From: Candidatus Cryptobacteroides merdigallinarum
Lineage (GTDB): Bacteria > Bacteroidota > Bacteroidia > Bacteroidales > UBA932
Reading direction: 5' to 3'
Assembly: GCA_017694655.1 (NCBI GenBank)
Contig: JADIMQ010000088.1
Location: 1 to 55,285, forward strand
DNA: 55,285 nt
The stretch's first letter is position 1. Each line of letters starts with the position of its first letter. The notes under the pieces are model-generated. The model did no database searches. It saw only the letters and a list, made by a program, of their open reading frames with translations, and was not told the origin of the DNA. This document shows, in pieces, positions 27,838 through 37,648 of this stretch. A program made the translations under genes and the position numbers.

Positions 27838-29010
27838 TCAGCTCATCCTGACGGTACGGGCCGGGTCCACACGGGAAATGAACATTGATGGCAGCAGGAG
27901 CAGCAGCATTATCAGCAGGTATGCGGCTGCGTCTGCTGCCAGTATTTTCATTATCTCAAGATGTACAGGGACATAGGAGATGAAGTAGTTGGCCGGGTCG
28001 AGAGTTATGAAACGGGTGGAGGCCTGGACGGCACAGAAGACCAGGGCCAGGACATTGCCGGCCAGCATGCCCTTCAGCACGAGGGAAGAGGAGGACCTCA
28101 GGAAAACCTTGACGATGGCGCGGTCCGTCATGCCGAGGGACTTCAGTATCCCGATAGTTGAAATGTTCTCGAACAGGAGTATCAGCAGTCCGGAGACCAT
28201 GTTGAAGCCGGCCACTACAGTCATCAGGGCAAGGATGAATATCACATTGAAATCTATGAGTGCCAGCCAGTCGAAGAGCTGGGGGTTCTCGTCGGCGGAG
28301 GAGACGGCCACGACCGACTCGTCATCTTCCGAGGCGTACAGGAGGGATGCAGCCCCTATTTCACGGGTCATCAGCTCCATCCCGGATTCAGAGCGGAAGT
28401 CCTCCAGCAGGGATATCTCGAAGGCCGAGACCCTGGTGCTGTCCCAGCCGTTCACCCTCTGCATATCTTCAAGGCGGCCATATACGACGAGCCTGTCGTC
28501 GGCCTCGGCTATGTCGTCATACAGGGAAACGATATTGAACTTCCTGACCCTCACCTTCTCTCCCACGAAATATGCCTGCAGTACATCCCCGGGGGCGACG
28601 GACAGTATTGCCGCCAGCCGGGAAGGGATGCTCACGGCAAGGGAGACCGAATCAGCCGCACCGAAATCCTCCACGCCCTTGAAGAGGACACCGTGCACGA
28701 CATCCCGGTTCTTCACTATCCCGGCACGGTAGACTACGGGAGACACCTTGCTGACCCCGTATATTGAATCTATGTAAGGAAGATAAGAGGGGGTGGCGCC
28801 TACCGGTGAGGAACCGGAAAGCCAGTCCAGGTCCGACGGCAGCAGGCGGACGTCCCCCGAGGCAGAGGAAAGCGCGTCCCGGATCTCTTTCCTGAAACCC
28901 GAGGACACGGACACGGAGACTATCATGACAAGGAAGCTGAGCGCAATGGATATTACCACAATCCTCCTGCGGAAACGCAGCTTCCCCGAAATGAACCCCG
29001 TGATCCCCAT
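27838..29010 (-). CDS. ABC transporter permease, FtsX/LolC-E-like
   Basis: 390 aa; 'GFISGKLRFRRRIVVISIALSFLVMIVSVSVSSGFRKEI', C-terminal three TM. Confidence 0.85.
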   Translation of the reverse strand: MGITGFISGKLRFRRRIVVISIALSFLVMIVSVSVSSGFRKEIRDALSSASGDVRLLPSDLDWLSGSSPVGATPSYLPYIDSIYGVSKVSPVVYRAGIVKNRDVVHGVLFKGVEDFGAADSVSLAVSIPSRLAAILSVAPGDVLQAYFVGEKVRVRKFNIVSLYDDIAEADDRLVVYGRLEDMQRVNGWDSTRVSAFEISLLEDFRSESGMELMTREIGAASLLYASEDDESVVAVSSADENPQLFDWLALIDFNVIFILALMTVVAGFNMVSGLLILLFENISTIGILKSLGMTDRAIVKVFLRSSSSLVLKGMLAGNVLALVFCAVQASTRFITLDPANYFISYVPVHLEIMKILAADAAAYLLIMLLLLLPSMFISRVDPARTVRMS

Positions 29011-29020
29011 GAACGGAAAA

Positions 29021-31033
29021 CTACCAGATTACTACCCTTTCCTCCTCCGGACGGTACATCTTGTCGCCTTCCTTGATACCGAAGGCATCGAAGAAGGTCT
29101 GGAGATTCCTGAGTGTGACATTGACCCTGTTTTCCCCGAGGGAATGCACATCCAGCTTGGTGAGCCTTGCCTTCTCCTCGTCCCTGATGTTCATCGCCCA
29201 TACGGTGGCGTATGAGAGATAGAACCTCTGCTCGGCCGTGAAGCCGTCTATGTCGGCAGGGCGGTTGCCGGCGAAAGAATTCTGGAGTGCGGTGTAAGCT
29301 ACACGCAGGCCGCCCTGGTCAGCGATATTCTCGCCGAGGCACAGGGCACCGTTGGCCCTGAGGCCAGGGAGGACATACACGGAGTCGAACTGTGCCACAA
29401 GCACGTCTGTCAGCTTCCGGAACGTCTCCTCGTCTTCAGGCTTCCACCAGTCGGTCATGTTCCCGTCCTTGTCGAAGTGGCGTCCCTGGTCGTCGAACCC
29501 GTGGGTCATCTCATGGCTTATTACCACACCGATGGCCCCGTAATTCACGGCGTCATCGGCCTCCGGATTGAAGAACGGAGGCTGGAGTATGGCCGCAGGG
29601 AAGCAGATCTCGTTGGTGGTAGGATTATAGTAGGCGTTGACAGTCTGCGGACTCATAAGCCACTCTGTCTTGTCTACAGGCTTTTCGAGCCTTGAGAAGT
29701 TGTCCGCCATATCCCATTTCCTTATATTGCGGACATTTTCCATATAGCTGAGGGTAGGGTTGACTATGAGGGAGGAATAGTCCTTCCATTTGTCCGGATA
29801 ACCCACCTTCACCACAATGGCCTCCAGCTTTTCCTTCGCCACCATCTTGGTGGAGTCGGACATCCAGGCGAGGGAGTCGATATGTTCCCCGAGGGCTGTC
29901 CGTATGTCAGCTATCATCTTCAGCATGGCATCCTTGGACTCCTGCGGGAAATAGGACTGCACGTAGAGCTTGCCCACGGCCTCCGGGAGCATGCTGCTCG
30001 CCACGTCAAGGGAGCGTTTCCATCTCGGCTGCTTTTCCTTCACCCCGGCCATCTGCTTCTTGAAGAAGTCGAAGTCGGCATCATAGAAGTCCTCCCCCAA
30101 CAGGGTGCTGTATTCAGATATGAAGCGGGCCGCAAGGTATTTCTTCAGGATTCCCGTATCCGTGCTGCCGAGGAGGGAGTCCAGGCCGGCAAGGTAGGAC
30201 GGCTGCTCCACAATCAGCTTGTCGGGTTCCTGCATCCCGAGCTCCCTGAACCATGCCCCGAAATCGAAGTTGCGGCAGGAACTCTTCAGGTCCTTCGCCG
30301 ACACGGGGTTATATGCCTTCAGCACGTCCCTCCTCTCCACGCTGGACCATGAGATCTTTGCCATGGCGTCCTCCAGGGCAAGGACTTCCGTCGCGGCAGT
30401 GTCCGGGTTCTCGATACCCGCAAGGGAGAATATCCTGGAAAGATACTGCCGGTACCCTTCCTTCAGTGCTGAATTCGATTCCTCTATATAATAGTCCCTG
30501 TCTCCCATCCCGAGCCCGGACTGGGAAATGTACAGGACATTCACATCACTGTCCGTCATGTCGGCGCCCACATAGGCTGTGAAGAACGGGGATTCCGCAG
30601 ACGCGTGCATCCTGGCCACCGTCTCCGCGAAGGAACGGCTGTCACTTATGGCGTCAATCTCCGCCAGTACGCGCTCCAGAGGTGCCGCACCCTCCGAGGC
30701 AAGCCTTACGGAGTCGAGTCCCATCTTGTACAGGTCGTCTATCTTCTGCGCTTCGCTTCCGGGTACAGGGCTGCTCTTGCCGAGATTCTCGAAAAGTGTC
30801 CTCAACCTGTTCTCGTTGTTTTCCATCAGTTCGTTGAAAGTCCCGAAGCGGGCATACTCCGGCTTCAGGGGATGCGACGCCATCCAGCCGCCGGTAGCAT
30901 ATCTGTAGAAATCCTCGCCCGGCGATACAGTCGGATCGAGGTTGGAAAGATCCAGGGCTTGTTCAGTATCCTCCGGTTGCTTGCAGGAAACCACAGCTGC
31001 CAGTGCCAGCATTAGACATAATACCTTATTCAT
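29021..31033 (-). CDS. pepO: M13 family metallopeptidase (PepO-like lipoprotein)
   Basis: 670 aa; 'VVISHEMTHGFDDQGRHFDKDGNMTDWW', 'GENIADQGGLRVAY'. Confidence 0.95.
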   Translation of the reverse strand: MNKVLCLMLALAAVVSCKQPEDTEQALDLSNLDPTVSPGEDFYRYATGGWMASHPLKPEYARFGTFNELMENNENRLRTLFENLGKSSPVPGSEAQKIDDLYKMGLDSVRLASEGAAPLERVLAEIDAISDSRSFAETVARMHASAESPFFTAYVGADMTDSDVNVLYISQSGLGMGDRDYYIEESNSALKEGYRQYLSRIFSLAGIENPDTAATEVLALEDAMAKISWSSVERRDVLKAYNPVSAKDLKSSCRNFDFGAWFRELGMQEPDKLIVEQPSYLAGLDSLLGSTDTGILKKYLAARFISEYSTLLGEDFYDADFDFFKKQMAGVKEKQPRWKRSLDVASSMLPEAVGKLYVQSYFPQESKDAMLKMIADIRTALGEHIDSLAWMSDSTKMVAKEKLEAIVVKVGYPDKWKDYSSLIVNPTLSYMENVRNIRKWDMADNFSRLEKPVDKTEWLMSPQTVNAYYNPTTNEICFPAAILQPPFFNPEADDAVNYGAIGVVISHEMTHGFDDQGRHFDKDGNMTDWWKPEDEETFRKLTDVLVAQFDSVYVLPGLRANGALCLGENIADQGGLRVAYTALQNSFAGNRPADIDGFTAEQRFYLSYATVWAMNIRDEEKARLTKLDVHSLGENRVNVTLRNLQTFFDAFGIKEGDKMYRPEEERVVIW

Positions 31034-31056
31034 AATCCTAAATTTGTTAAATCATA

Positions 31057-31064
31057 CAAAGATA
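31057..31064 (-). promoter_or_regulatory. -7 box TATCTTTG for M13 peptidase
   Basis: CAAAGATA on + strand upstream of 31033. Confidence 0.55.
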
Positions 31065-31205
31065 GGCATAATTTAGAAACAGTTTTAAAAATTTCCGATA
31101 TAAATTTTGCGGAGCCCGGCCGGCGTCAGCTTCCGCCTGGATTCCGGAAATGGACAGGCAAGAAAGGAAGTCAAGATAATCCTTGAAATATTCCACGGGA
31201 GAACC

Positions 31206-31213
31206 TAAATTTG
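31206..31213 (+). promoter_or_regulatory. -7 box TAAATTTG for SBF-like transporter
   Basis: TAnnTTTG, TTG ~20 nt upstream. Confidence 0.55.
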
Positions 31214-31240
31214 CACCCGCGGAACGAAAAAGGATACACC

Positions 31241-32197
31241 ATGCTTAACATCCTGAAAAACTGGACATTACCCCTGGCCATCGCCGCCGGAATCCTTGTA
31301 TACGTGATATATGACAGCATACCGGGCCTGGCACCGGCCGGACCTTTCCTCGTGAAAACCGCAGGCGTCCTGCAGCCGCTGCTGCTCTTCCTCATGCTCT
31401 TCCTGTCATTCTGTCATATAGAGCCCCAGGACCTGCGGCCGAGGAGATGGCACGTTTGGCTGCTGCTGTTCCAGTCCCTGTCATTCGTCTGCCTGGCCCT
31501 GGCCATGATGGTCCTGCCTGACTTCCACGGGAAAGTCCTGATAGAGGGAGCAATGCTCTGTCTCATCTGCCCGACAGCCACGGCAGCGGCGGTAGTCACG
31601 GGCAAGCTCGGAGGTGACATGCCGGGACTCACGGCCTATACCATAATAATAAACATGGCCACCGCCGTGCTCGTCCCTGTCTTCATCCCCTTCGTGCACC
31701 CTGCCGAAGGAATCTCGTTCCTTACTGCGTCGAGCATGATCCTGGCCAAGGTCTTCCCGCTGCTGATACTCCCCTGTCTTGCAGCCTTCCTTGTAAGGTA
31801 CCTGATGCCAAGGTTCCACGCCTGGCTGCTCCAGTTCAAGGACCTCGCCTTCTACCTGTGGAGCGTCTCGCTTATGCTCGCCATCGCCATGACCACGAGG
31901 TCCATAGTGCACAGCACCACCCCAGCCATCTACCTGGCAGGCCTGGGGGCTGTCTCCCTCCTGTGCTGCGCTGTCCAGTTCTGGGCCGGGAAGAGGATAG
32001 GGAAAAGGTACGGGGCATCCGTCACGGCAGGACAGGCCCTCGGACAGAAAAACACCGTCTTCGCAATATGGATGGGATATACTTTCATGACCCCGGTCAC
32101 GTCCATCGCAGGGGGCTTCTACTGTATCTGGCACAACCTGTTCAACTCCTGGCAGCTGTACCGCGCCAGGACTAATCCTGGCCGTCAAGATATTTGA
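31241..32197 (+). CDS. Bile acid:sodium symporter (BASS)-like transporter
   Basis: ~318 aa, ~9-10 TM; 'LCLICPTATAAAVVTGKLGGDMPGLTAYTIIINMATAVLVPVF'; ATG at 31241 follows promoter. Confidence 0.65.
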   Translation: MLNILKNWTLPLAIAAGILVYVIYDSIPGLAPAGPFLVKTAGVLQPLLLFLMLFLSFCHIEPQDLRPRRWHVWLLLFQSLSFVCLALAMMVLPDFHGKVLIEGAMLCLICPTATAAAVVTGKLGGDMPGLTAYTIIINMATAVLVPVFIPFVHPAEGISFLTASSMILAKVFPLLILPCLAAFLVRYLMPRFHAWLLQFKDLAFYLWSVSLMLAIAMTTRSIVHSTTPAIYLAGLGAVSLLCCAVQFWAGKRIGKRYGASVTAGQALGQKNTVFAIWMGYTFMTPVTSIAGGFYCIWHNLFNSWQLYRARTNPGRQDI

Positions 32198-33119
32198 GAC
32201 GGGCCTCGGCCGCCTGCCTTTCATTCTCCGGCGCCACCGCCGCGAACTTCTCGAGATACTTCTTCTCGAGCTTGTTGTCCTTCTGGCGGCGGGCCAGCAG
32301 GACACAGTTCTTCAGGGCCGAATAGTCATCCGGGGCTATCTTCAGGGCCTTCTTGTAATACTTCAGGGCCTTGGGGTAATCCTTGGCGACGATGAAGTCG
32401 TATGTCCCGAGGTTAGTGATGAAGACAGCGTCCTTCGGATATATCATGAGCATACGCTCGGAGAGGGTCCTGAAGGCCTCGTATGAGGAAGGCGTGCCGA
32501 TGGTATAGAAGGCCGCGCAGTATTCCTGCATGGACTGCTTGAAGAAGTCGTCCCCGATCTCGTACCCGGGGTAAACCCATACGCAGTCCTCCGACGCATC
32601 CTTGTCCACAAGCCGGAGCAGATAGGAGAGCGCCATGTCCGGACTGTCCTTCTCGTACGACATCAGTGCCGTGACCTTGGTAAAGCGCAGGTCTATCCTG
32701 AAAGGGTCAGCCTCTATAGCTTTGTCCAGATAGCGCATGGCATCGGAAAACAAGGCATCGTCATAGGAAACTTCCTGGTAATAATAGACATCCCTCCCGG
32801 TGGAGTCCTTCAGGGTGAGCACCGGGTCGGCCCCGAGATACTTTTTCTCCGGCTTCACGACCACGGAGCTGGACTGCGCCTTCGTGAAATAGTAGTTGAA
32901 CCTGGCTGTCAGCATTTTCACATTCGTCGAGTCCACCTGCTCCCACTGGTTCAATATGGTGTCCACTCCCACTCCGGCATAGCCGAGCTTGGAAACCACC
33001 AGGTCATACCTTCCGGAGTATGTCTCCGAGAGCTCTTCCCTTGTCTGGGCGGCTGCCGGAAGCAAGAATCCGGACAGGAGCACCGCCATTAGAATTTTCT
33101 TCAAGCGCATATCTCTCAT
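32172..33119 (-). CDS. Secreted tetratricopeptide repeat protein
   Basis: Signal peptide; C-terminal TPR 'LGTYDFIVAKDYPKALKYYKKALKIAPDDYSALKNCVLLARR'. Confidence 0.78.
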   Translation of the reverse strand: MRDMRLKKILMAVLLSGFLLPAAAQTREELSETYSGRYDLVVSKLGYAGVGVDTILNQWEQVDSTNVKMLTARFNYYFTKAQSSSVVVKPEKKYLGADPVLTLKDSTGRDVYYYQEVSYDDALFSDAMRYLDKAIEADPFRIDLRFTKVTALMSYEKDSPDMALSYLLRLVDKDASEDCVWVYPGYEIGDDFFKQSMQEYCAAFYTIGTPSSYEAFRTLSERMLMIYPKDAVFITNLGTYDFIVAKDYPKALKYYKKALKIAPDDYSALKNCVLLARRQKDNKLEKKYLEKFAAVAPENERQAAEARLKYLDGQD

Positions 33120-33126
33120 TTTATCA

Positions 33127-34491
33127 TCAGTCTATACTCATACGGATACGCCTTTCCATCGGGTGGAGGCTGTTGCATCTGTTCCCGAGGTTCTTGACGA
33201 ACCCGAGAGGAACCCCGCCGTGGCATATCAGGGCATATCCTTTTTCCCTGTCATCCAGCACAATGGCATCCCTGTGAAGGAAGGAGAGCGCAGTCCTCCG
33301 GTCCACATCCACCCTCCTGAACGCATCTTCCCTGAGACAGATGTCCAGGGCCAGGTCCGCGTCCGGAATGAAGTCCTTCCCCTTCAGGGTCCCTGCAGCA
33401 CATCCGGAAGATACCACCTTCACCTTCTCCGCGACAAAAGCCGTCTCGTCCGCTATATTCTCCGGCACGGCCTTCAGCAGGTCACCCCTGACGACAGGCC
33501 TTACGGGGATGCCGAAAAGTTCAGCCAGCAGTGAACCGTGGCCATCCTTCCGTCCAGGCCTTGTCCCTCCGGGGACCTTCCTTGCCTGCGGGGATGTCTT
33601 CCTCAAGACAGCACAGTACTGTCCCTCCCCCTCGACAAAGCCCGGCACAAGGCTGAAGCCGTATTCAGTAGGGATGACCCCTTCCGGAATCGTTTCCCTG
33701 CCGGGATAAAGGACTTCCGCCCCGAGGTTCCGGGCCGCCCAGGCCACGTTCCCGTCATTCTCGTATATATTGAAGGTGCAGGTGGAGTATATCAGCACAC
33801 CGCCGCCGGCCAGGGCCGGCCAGACATCGGACAGTATCCGCCTCTGCCTCGCCGCACAGTGCTCCACGTTAGCGGCAGACCACTGCGACACGGCATCAGC
33901 GTCCTTGCGGAACATACCCTCCCCCGAGCACGGGACATCAGCCAGTATCACGTCAAAGAAACCTTCCAGCCCGGCACCGAATTCCGCCGGGTCCGCATTT
34001 GTCACGGTCACGGCAGGATCCCCCCACAGGGCCGCATTCTCGGCAAGGGCCGGCACCCTGGACCTTATCACCTCGTTGGAGACAAGGATGAAATTTCCAC
34101 CGGAAGCCTCCCGGAGAGAGGCGGCGGCATCCGTCGTCTTCCCGCCAGGCGAGGCGCACAGGTCGAGCACCCTGACCGGGGATGCCGGGGCGAGGGTCTC
34201 CAGGACCTGCCTCAGCATATATCCTACAAACATGGATGAGGAATCCTGCACATAGTAGCACCCTCCATGGAAAAACGGGTCGAGGGTGAACACCGGCCTG
34301 CCGGCCAGCATCAGGCCGTAGCGCGACCACGGCACCGGCCTGCTACCCGGAAAGTCCGGATGCCTCTTGTACGGGTTCAGCCGCACCGACACGGAAGGGT
34401 CCCTGTCCAGCGCCCCAAGCACGGCAGGGACCCTCCCGGCACCGACGGCTTCGGCCAGGTATCGGACGAAGACGTCATTTGCCGAAACCAT
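33127..34491 (-). CDS. RsmF/NOL1-NOP2-Sun family rRNA m5C methyltransferase
   Basis: 'VLDLCASPGGKTTDAAASLR', 'DVILADVPCSGEGMFRKD', 'LIYSTCTFNIYENDGNVAW'. Confidence 0.92.
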   Translation of the reverse strand: MVSANDVFVRYLAEAVGAGRVPAVLGALDRDPSVSVRLNPYKRHPDFPGSRPVPWSRYGLMLAGRPVFTLDPFFHGGCYYVQDSSSMFVGYMLRQVLETLAPASPVRVLDLCASPGGKTTDAAASLREASGGNFILVSNEVIRSRVPALAENAALWGDPAVTVTNADPAEFGAGLEGFFDVILADVPCSGEGMFRKDADAVSQWSAANVEHCAARQRRILSDVWPALAGGGVLIYSTCTFNIYENDGNVAWAARNLGAEVLYPGRETIPEGVIPTEYGFSLVPGFVEGEGQYCAVLRKTSPQARKVPGGTRPGRKDGHGSLLAELFGIPVRPVVRGDLLKAVPENIADETAFVAEKVKVVSSGCAAGTLKGKDFIPDADLALDICLREDAFRRVDVDRRTALSFLHRDAIVLDDREKGYALICHGGVPLGFVKNLGNRCNSLHPMERRIRMSID

Positions 34492-34927
34492 ACATGGTCG
34501 GGTCAAAGCCTTCCGGCATCTTGCCGTTGGAGGCATCAGCCAAAGCCGTCACCATCTTGTCCAGGGCCTCCTGCAGCCTGGACCCGAGGAGCATCTTCAT
34601 CATGAAGTTCAGCTCCGCGGAGAACTCTATGTGGAAATCGGTCTTCCCGGCTTCCTTGTCCGGGTCGAAGAACATTGAGACGGAGAACTGGAAAGGCGCC
34701 CCGTCGTCCTTGAAGTCAATCCGCGAATAAGGGACCCTCCCGGCTACACGCACCCCGACATCGAACCCCTGTACAGTCCCCCTTATCGAGTCATAGTCGG
34801 CGGAAATGTCCTTCCTCTTGTCCTCCGGGAGGAACTGCAGGAAATTGCGCATGTCCACAAAGGCCATGTACAGCTCGTACGGCTGCTTCGACACAGTGGC
34901 GTGCCTGCTCTTGATCTCTGTAGCCAT
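34475..34927 (-). CDS. SRPBCC/START-like protein
   Basis: 150 aa; 'PYELYMAFVDMRNFLQFLPEDKRK', C-terminal amphipathic helix. Confidence 0.7.
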   Translation of the reverse strand: MATEIKSRHATVSKQPYELYMAFVDMRNFLQFLPEDKRKDISADYDSIRGTVQGFDVGVRVAGRVPYSRIDFKDDGAPFQFSVSMFFDPDKEAGKTDFHIEFSAELNFMMKMLLGSRLQEALDKMVTALADASNGKMPEGFDPTMYGFGK

Positions 34928-34929
34928 CG

Positions 34930-35574
34930 TCAGTCCTTTTTACCCCATGTCGCAGGGGAGAAGCGCCATTCCCTGAGGCATTCCAGGTCCGAATCCTTGA
35001 TATATCCGGTATCGCAGGCCACATCTATGAGGGCGTCGTAGTTGGTGAGCGTCGTCAGCTCCACGTCGGCGACCTCGAAGGCGCGTCTCGCCTGGTTGAA
35101 GTTATAGGAAAAGATGGCGACCATCCCGAGGACCTCGGCCGCAGCCTTGTTCAGGGCGTCCACCGCCGCGAGACTGCTCTTCCCGGTGGAGATAAGGTCC
35201 TCGACCACGACCACCTTGGCACCCTTCCCTACCATTCCTTCTATCTGGGAGCCTGTGCCGTGATCCTTTGGCTTCGGACGGACATACACGAAAGGCTTGC
35301 CGAGGAAATAGGCTATCAGCATGCCGTGGGCAATGGCCCCGGTGGCTACCCCGGCGATGACCTCCACCTGCGGGTACTTCTCCCTGATTATGTCCGCCAT
35401 GAGACGGCAGACGTTTTCACGGATATCGGGATAGGACAGGATCTTCCTGTTGTCGCAGTAGATAGGGGAAAGCCAGCCTGAAGCCCATGTGAACGGCTTC
35501 TCCGGGCTCAGGAGCACCGCCTTGATGTCAAGCAGGGACTTGGCCACGGATATTTCTTTTGATTCCATGTTCAT
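34930..35574 (-). CDS. pyrE: Orotate phosphoribosyltransferase
   Basis: 'VEVIAGVATGAIAHGMLIAYFLGKPFVYVRPKPKDHGTGSQIEG', 'VVVVEDLISTGKSSLAAV'. Confidence 0.95.
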   Translation of the reverse strand: MNMESKEISVAKSLLDIKAVLLSPEKPFTWASGWLSPIYCDNRKILSYPDIRENVCRLMADIIREKYPQVEVIAGVATGAIAHGMLIAYFLGKPFVYVRPKPKDHGTGSQIEGMVGKGAKVVVVEDLISTGKSSLAAVDALNKAAAEVLGMVAIFSYNFNQARRAFEVADVELTTLTNYDALIDVACDTGYIKDSDLECLREWRFSPATWGKKD

Positions 35575-35594
35575 TATATTTTGTTTCTATATCC

Positions 35595-35602
35595 TATATT
35601 TG
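35595..35602 (+). promoter_or_regulatory. -7 box TATATTTG for NUDIX gene
   Basis: TAnnTTTG; divergent from pyrE promoter. Confidence 0.5.
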
Positions 35603-35615
35603 CATACACATTCGA

Positions 35616-35623
35616 CAAAGATA
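35616..35623 (-). promoter_or_regulatory. -7 box TATCTTTG for pyrE operon
   Basis: CAAAGATA on + strand upstream of 35574. Confidence 0.55.
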
Positions 35624-35641
35624 GTAATTTTAGCGGAGAAA

Positions 35642-36253
35642 ATGCACAAGATATATTTCGAAAAGAGATGTATAATCATCTGTCCTCCTTACGAACAGGC
35701 CTTGACGGACCCCAACGCCATACAGTTCTGCCCGGGAGAAAGGATAGACATCCACAGCCTCGTCGGGATGTTCGAGATTTCGGACACCCTGGGCAGGATA
35801 TACATCCCGACCGGCGACCCGGAAAGCATGTACCGCAGGATCTGCGGCGAATTCAGGGAAGTCGACGCCGGAGGTGGCCTTGTCTCGAACAGGAGGGGCG
35901 ACTTCCTGCTCATAAACCGGAACGGGCTGTGGGACCTGCCGAAAGGCCACAGGGAGGAAGGAGAGGACATCAGGGTGACAGCCCTCCGGGAAGTGCAGGA
36001 AGAGACAGGGGTCCGGGAGCTCCGTATCGGGGACCTGATCTGCATCACCGACCACTGCTACAGGAGGAACGGGATATGGCACCTCAAGCACACCTGGTGG
36101 TTCGACATGCTGTACACCGCCCCTACCGAGCTCGTGCCGCAGAAGGAGGAGGACATCTCCAAGGCGGCATGGGTGGCGAAGTCGAGCCTGCCGAATTTCC
36201 TGAACAGGACATACCCCTCCATCCTCGAGGTCTTCAGGGAAAAAGGGGTCTGA
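35642..36253 (+). CDS. NUDIX hydrolase
   Basis: Nudix box 'GHREEGEDIRVTALREVQEETGV' matches GX5EX7REUXEEXGU; ATG at 35642. Confidence 0.93.
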   Translation: MHKIYFEKRCIIICPPYEQALTDPNAIQFCPGERIDIHSLVGMFEISDTLGRIYIPTGDPESMYRRICGEFREVDAGGGLVSNRRGDFLLINRNGLWDLPKGHREEGEDIRVTALREVQEETGVRELRIGDLICITDHCYRRNGIWHLKHTWWFDMLYTAPTELVPQKEEDISKAAWVAKSSLPNFLNRTYPSILEVFREKGV

Positions 36254-36490
36254 AGAAATTTTTCCGGGAGTTTCTGAAACAAATTCAGGAAAAAATCGTA
36301 TAAATAAATGTCGCGAGATTTTTAGTTAAATTTAAATTTTGTAAGAAACGGCCCCGGAACCCGCGGACATGGATCCATGGGACATATCCGGGACAGGATT
36401 CCCCGGAATACCGGAAAGGAGCGCGGCGCCGTCTGACAGGGGAATTCCAGGCCGGTTTCTGGACATAACAGGTTTTTTCGATATCAGGAA

Positions 36491-37540
36491 ATGAAACTCT
36501 CTCAATTTCAGTTCAACCTCCCAAAAGAAAAAATTGCGCAGGAGCCTCCGAGATGGAGGGACGAATGCAAGCTGATGGTACTGCACAGGAGCACAGGAGA
36601 AATCGAGCATAAGCTTTTCAAGAACATCATAGACTATTTCGGGAAAGGTGACACCTTCATACTGAACGACACGAAGGTATTCCCGGCAAGGCTCTACGGG
36701 AACAAGGAAAAGACAAAGGCGGAGATAGAGGTGTTCCTTCTCCGGGAACTGAACAGGGAGCAGCGCCTCTGGGATGTCATAGTGGACCCCGCAAGGAAGA
36801 TAAGGATAGGGAACAAGCTGTACTTCGGGGAGGACGAAAGCCTTGTCGCCGAAGTCATAGACAACACCACCTCCCGCGGCAGGACACTGCGCTTCCTGTA
36901 TGACGGGCCGTACGAGGACTTCAAGCAGACCCTCTACTCCCTCGGCGAGACTCCCCTCCCAAAGTTCGTGAGGGACAAGGTCCTCCCGGAAGACGCGGAG
37001 AACTACCAGACCATATTCGCCAGGAACGAGGGCGCGGTCGCAGCTCCGGCCGCCGGACTCCACTTCAGCCGCGAACTGTTCAACAGGATGATCCTGAAGG
37101 ACATCAACAAGGCTTTCATAACCCTGCACATGGGGATAGGACATTTCCGTTCGGTAGACGTCGAGGACCTTTCCAAGCACAAGATGGACTCGGAAAGGGT
37201 GATAATCTCGGACGAGACCGCCGAAATCATAAACCAGACCAAGAGGAACCGGAACAAGGTGCTCGCAGTAGGCGTGACAGTCATGAGGGCCCTGGAGACC
37301 TACGTCACCTCCTACGATGAGGTGAACCCGTTCGACGGATGGACCAACAAGTTCATCTTCCCGCCCTACAGGTTCTCCATCCCGGACGCAATAGTGTCCA
37401 ACTTCCACATCCCCGGCTCCACGATGCTCATGGCGGTGGCCGCATTCGGTGAATATGAGAATGTGATGAAAGCCTACAGCGTGGCGCTCAAGGAGGACTA
37501 CAAGTTCGGGCCGTACGGGGACGCCCTCCTCATAATATAG
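36491..37540 (+). CDS. queA: tRNA preQ1(34) S-adenosylmethionine ribosyltransferase-isomerase
   Basis: '[33 protein letters not shown]', '[10 protein letters not shown]', '[16 protein letters not shown]'. Confidence 0.96.
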   Translation: MKLSQFQFNLPKEKIAQEPPRWRDECKLMVLHRSTGEIEHKLFKNIIDYFGKGDTFILNDTKVFPARLYGNKEKTKAEIEVFLLRELNREQRLWDVIVDPARKIRIGNKLYFGEDESLVAEVIDNTTSRGRTLRFLYDGPYEDFKQTLYSLGETPLPKFVRDKVLPEDAENYQTIFARNEGAVAAPAAGLHFSRELFNRMILKDINKAFITLHMGIGHFRSVDVEDLSKHKMDSERVIISDETAEIINQTKRNRNKVLAVGVTVMRALETYVTSYDEVNPFDGWTNKFIFPPYRFSIPDAIVSNFHIPGSTMLMAVAAFGEYENVMKAYSVALKEDYKFGPYGDALLII

Positions 37541-37648
37541 AGGCAGGGGACATAAAAAAGAGCAAAAGCTTTGCAAATAAGAAAAAGACAGGAAGAATTT
37601 CTCTTTCTGTCTTTCTTTGTCTCCGGACAGAGGTATATTAGCGGAAAA

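Noticed and set aside
36369-36380. CATGGATCCATG palindrome between NUDIX and queA
   Set aside because: Short isolated palindrome without repeats or supporting context; likely chance.
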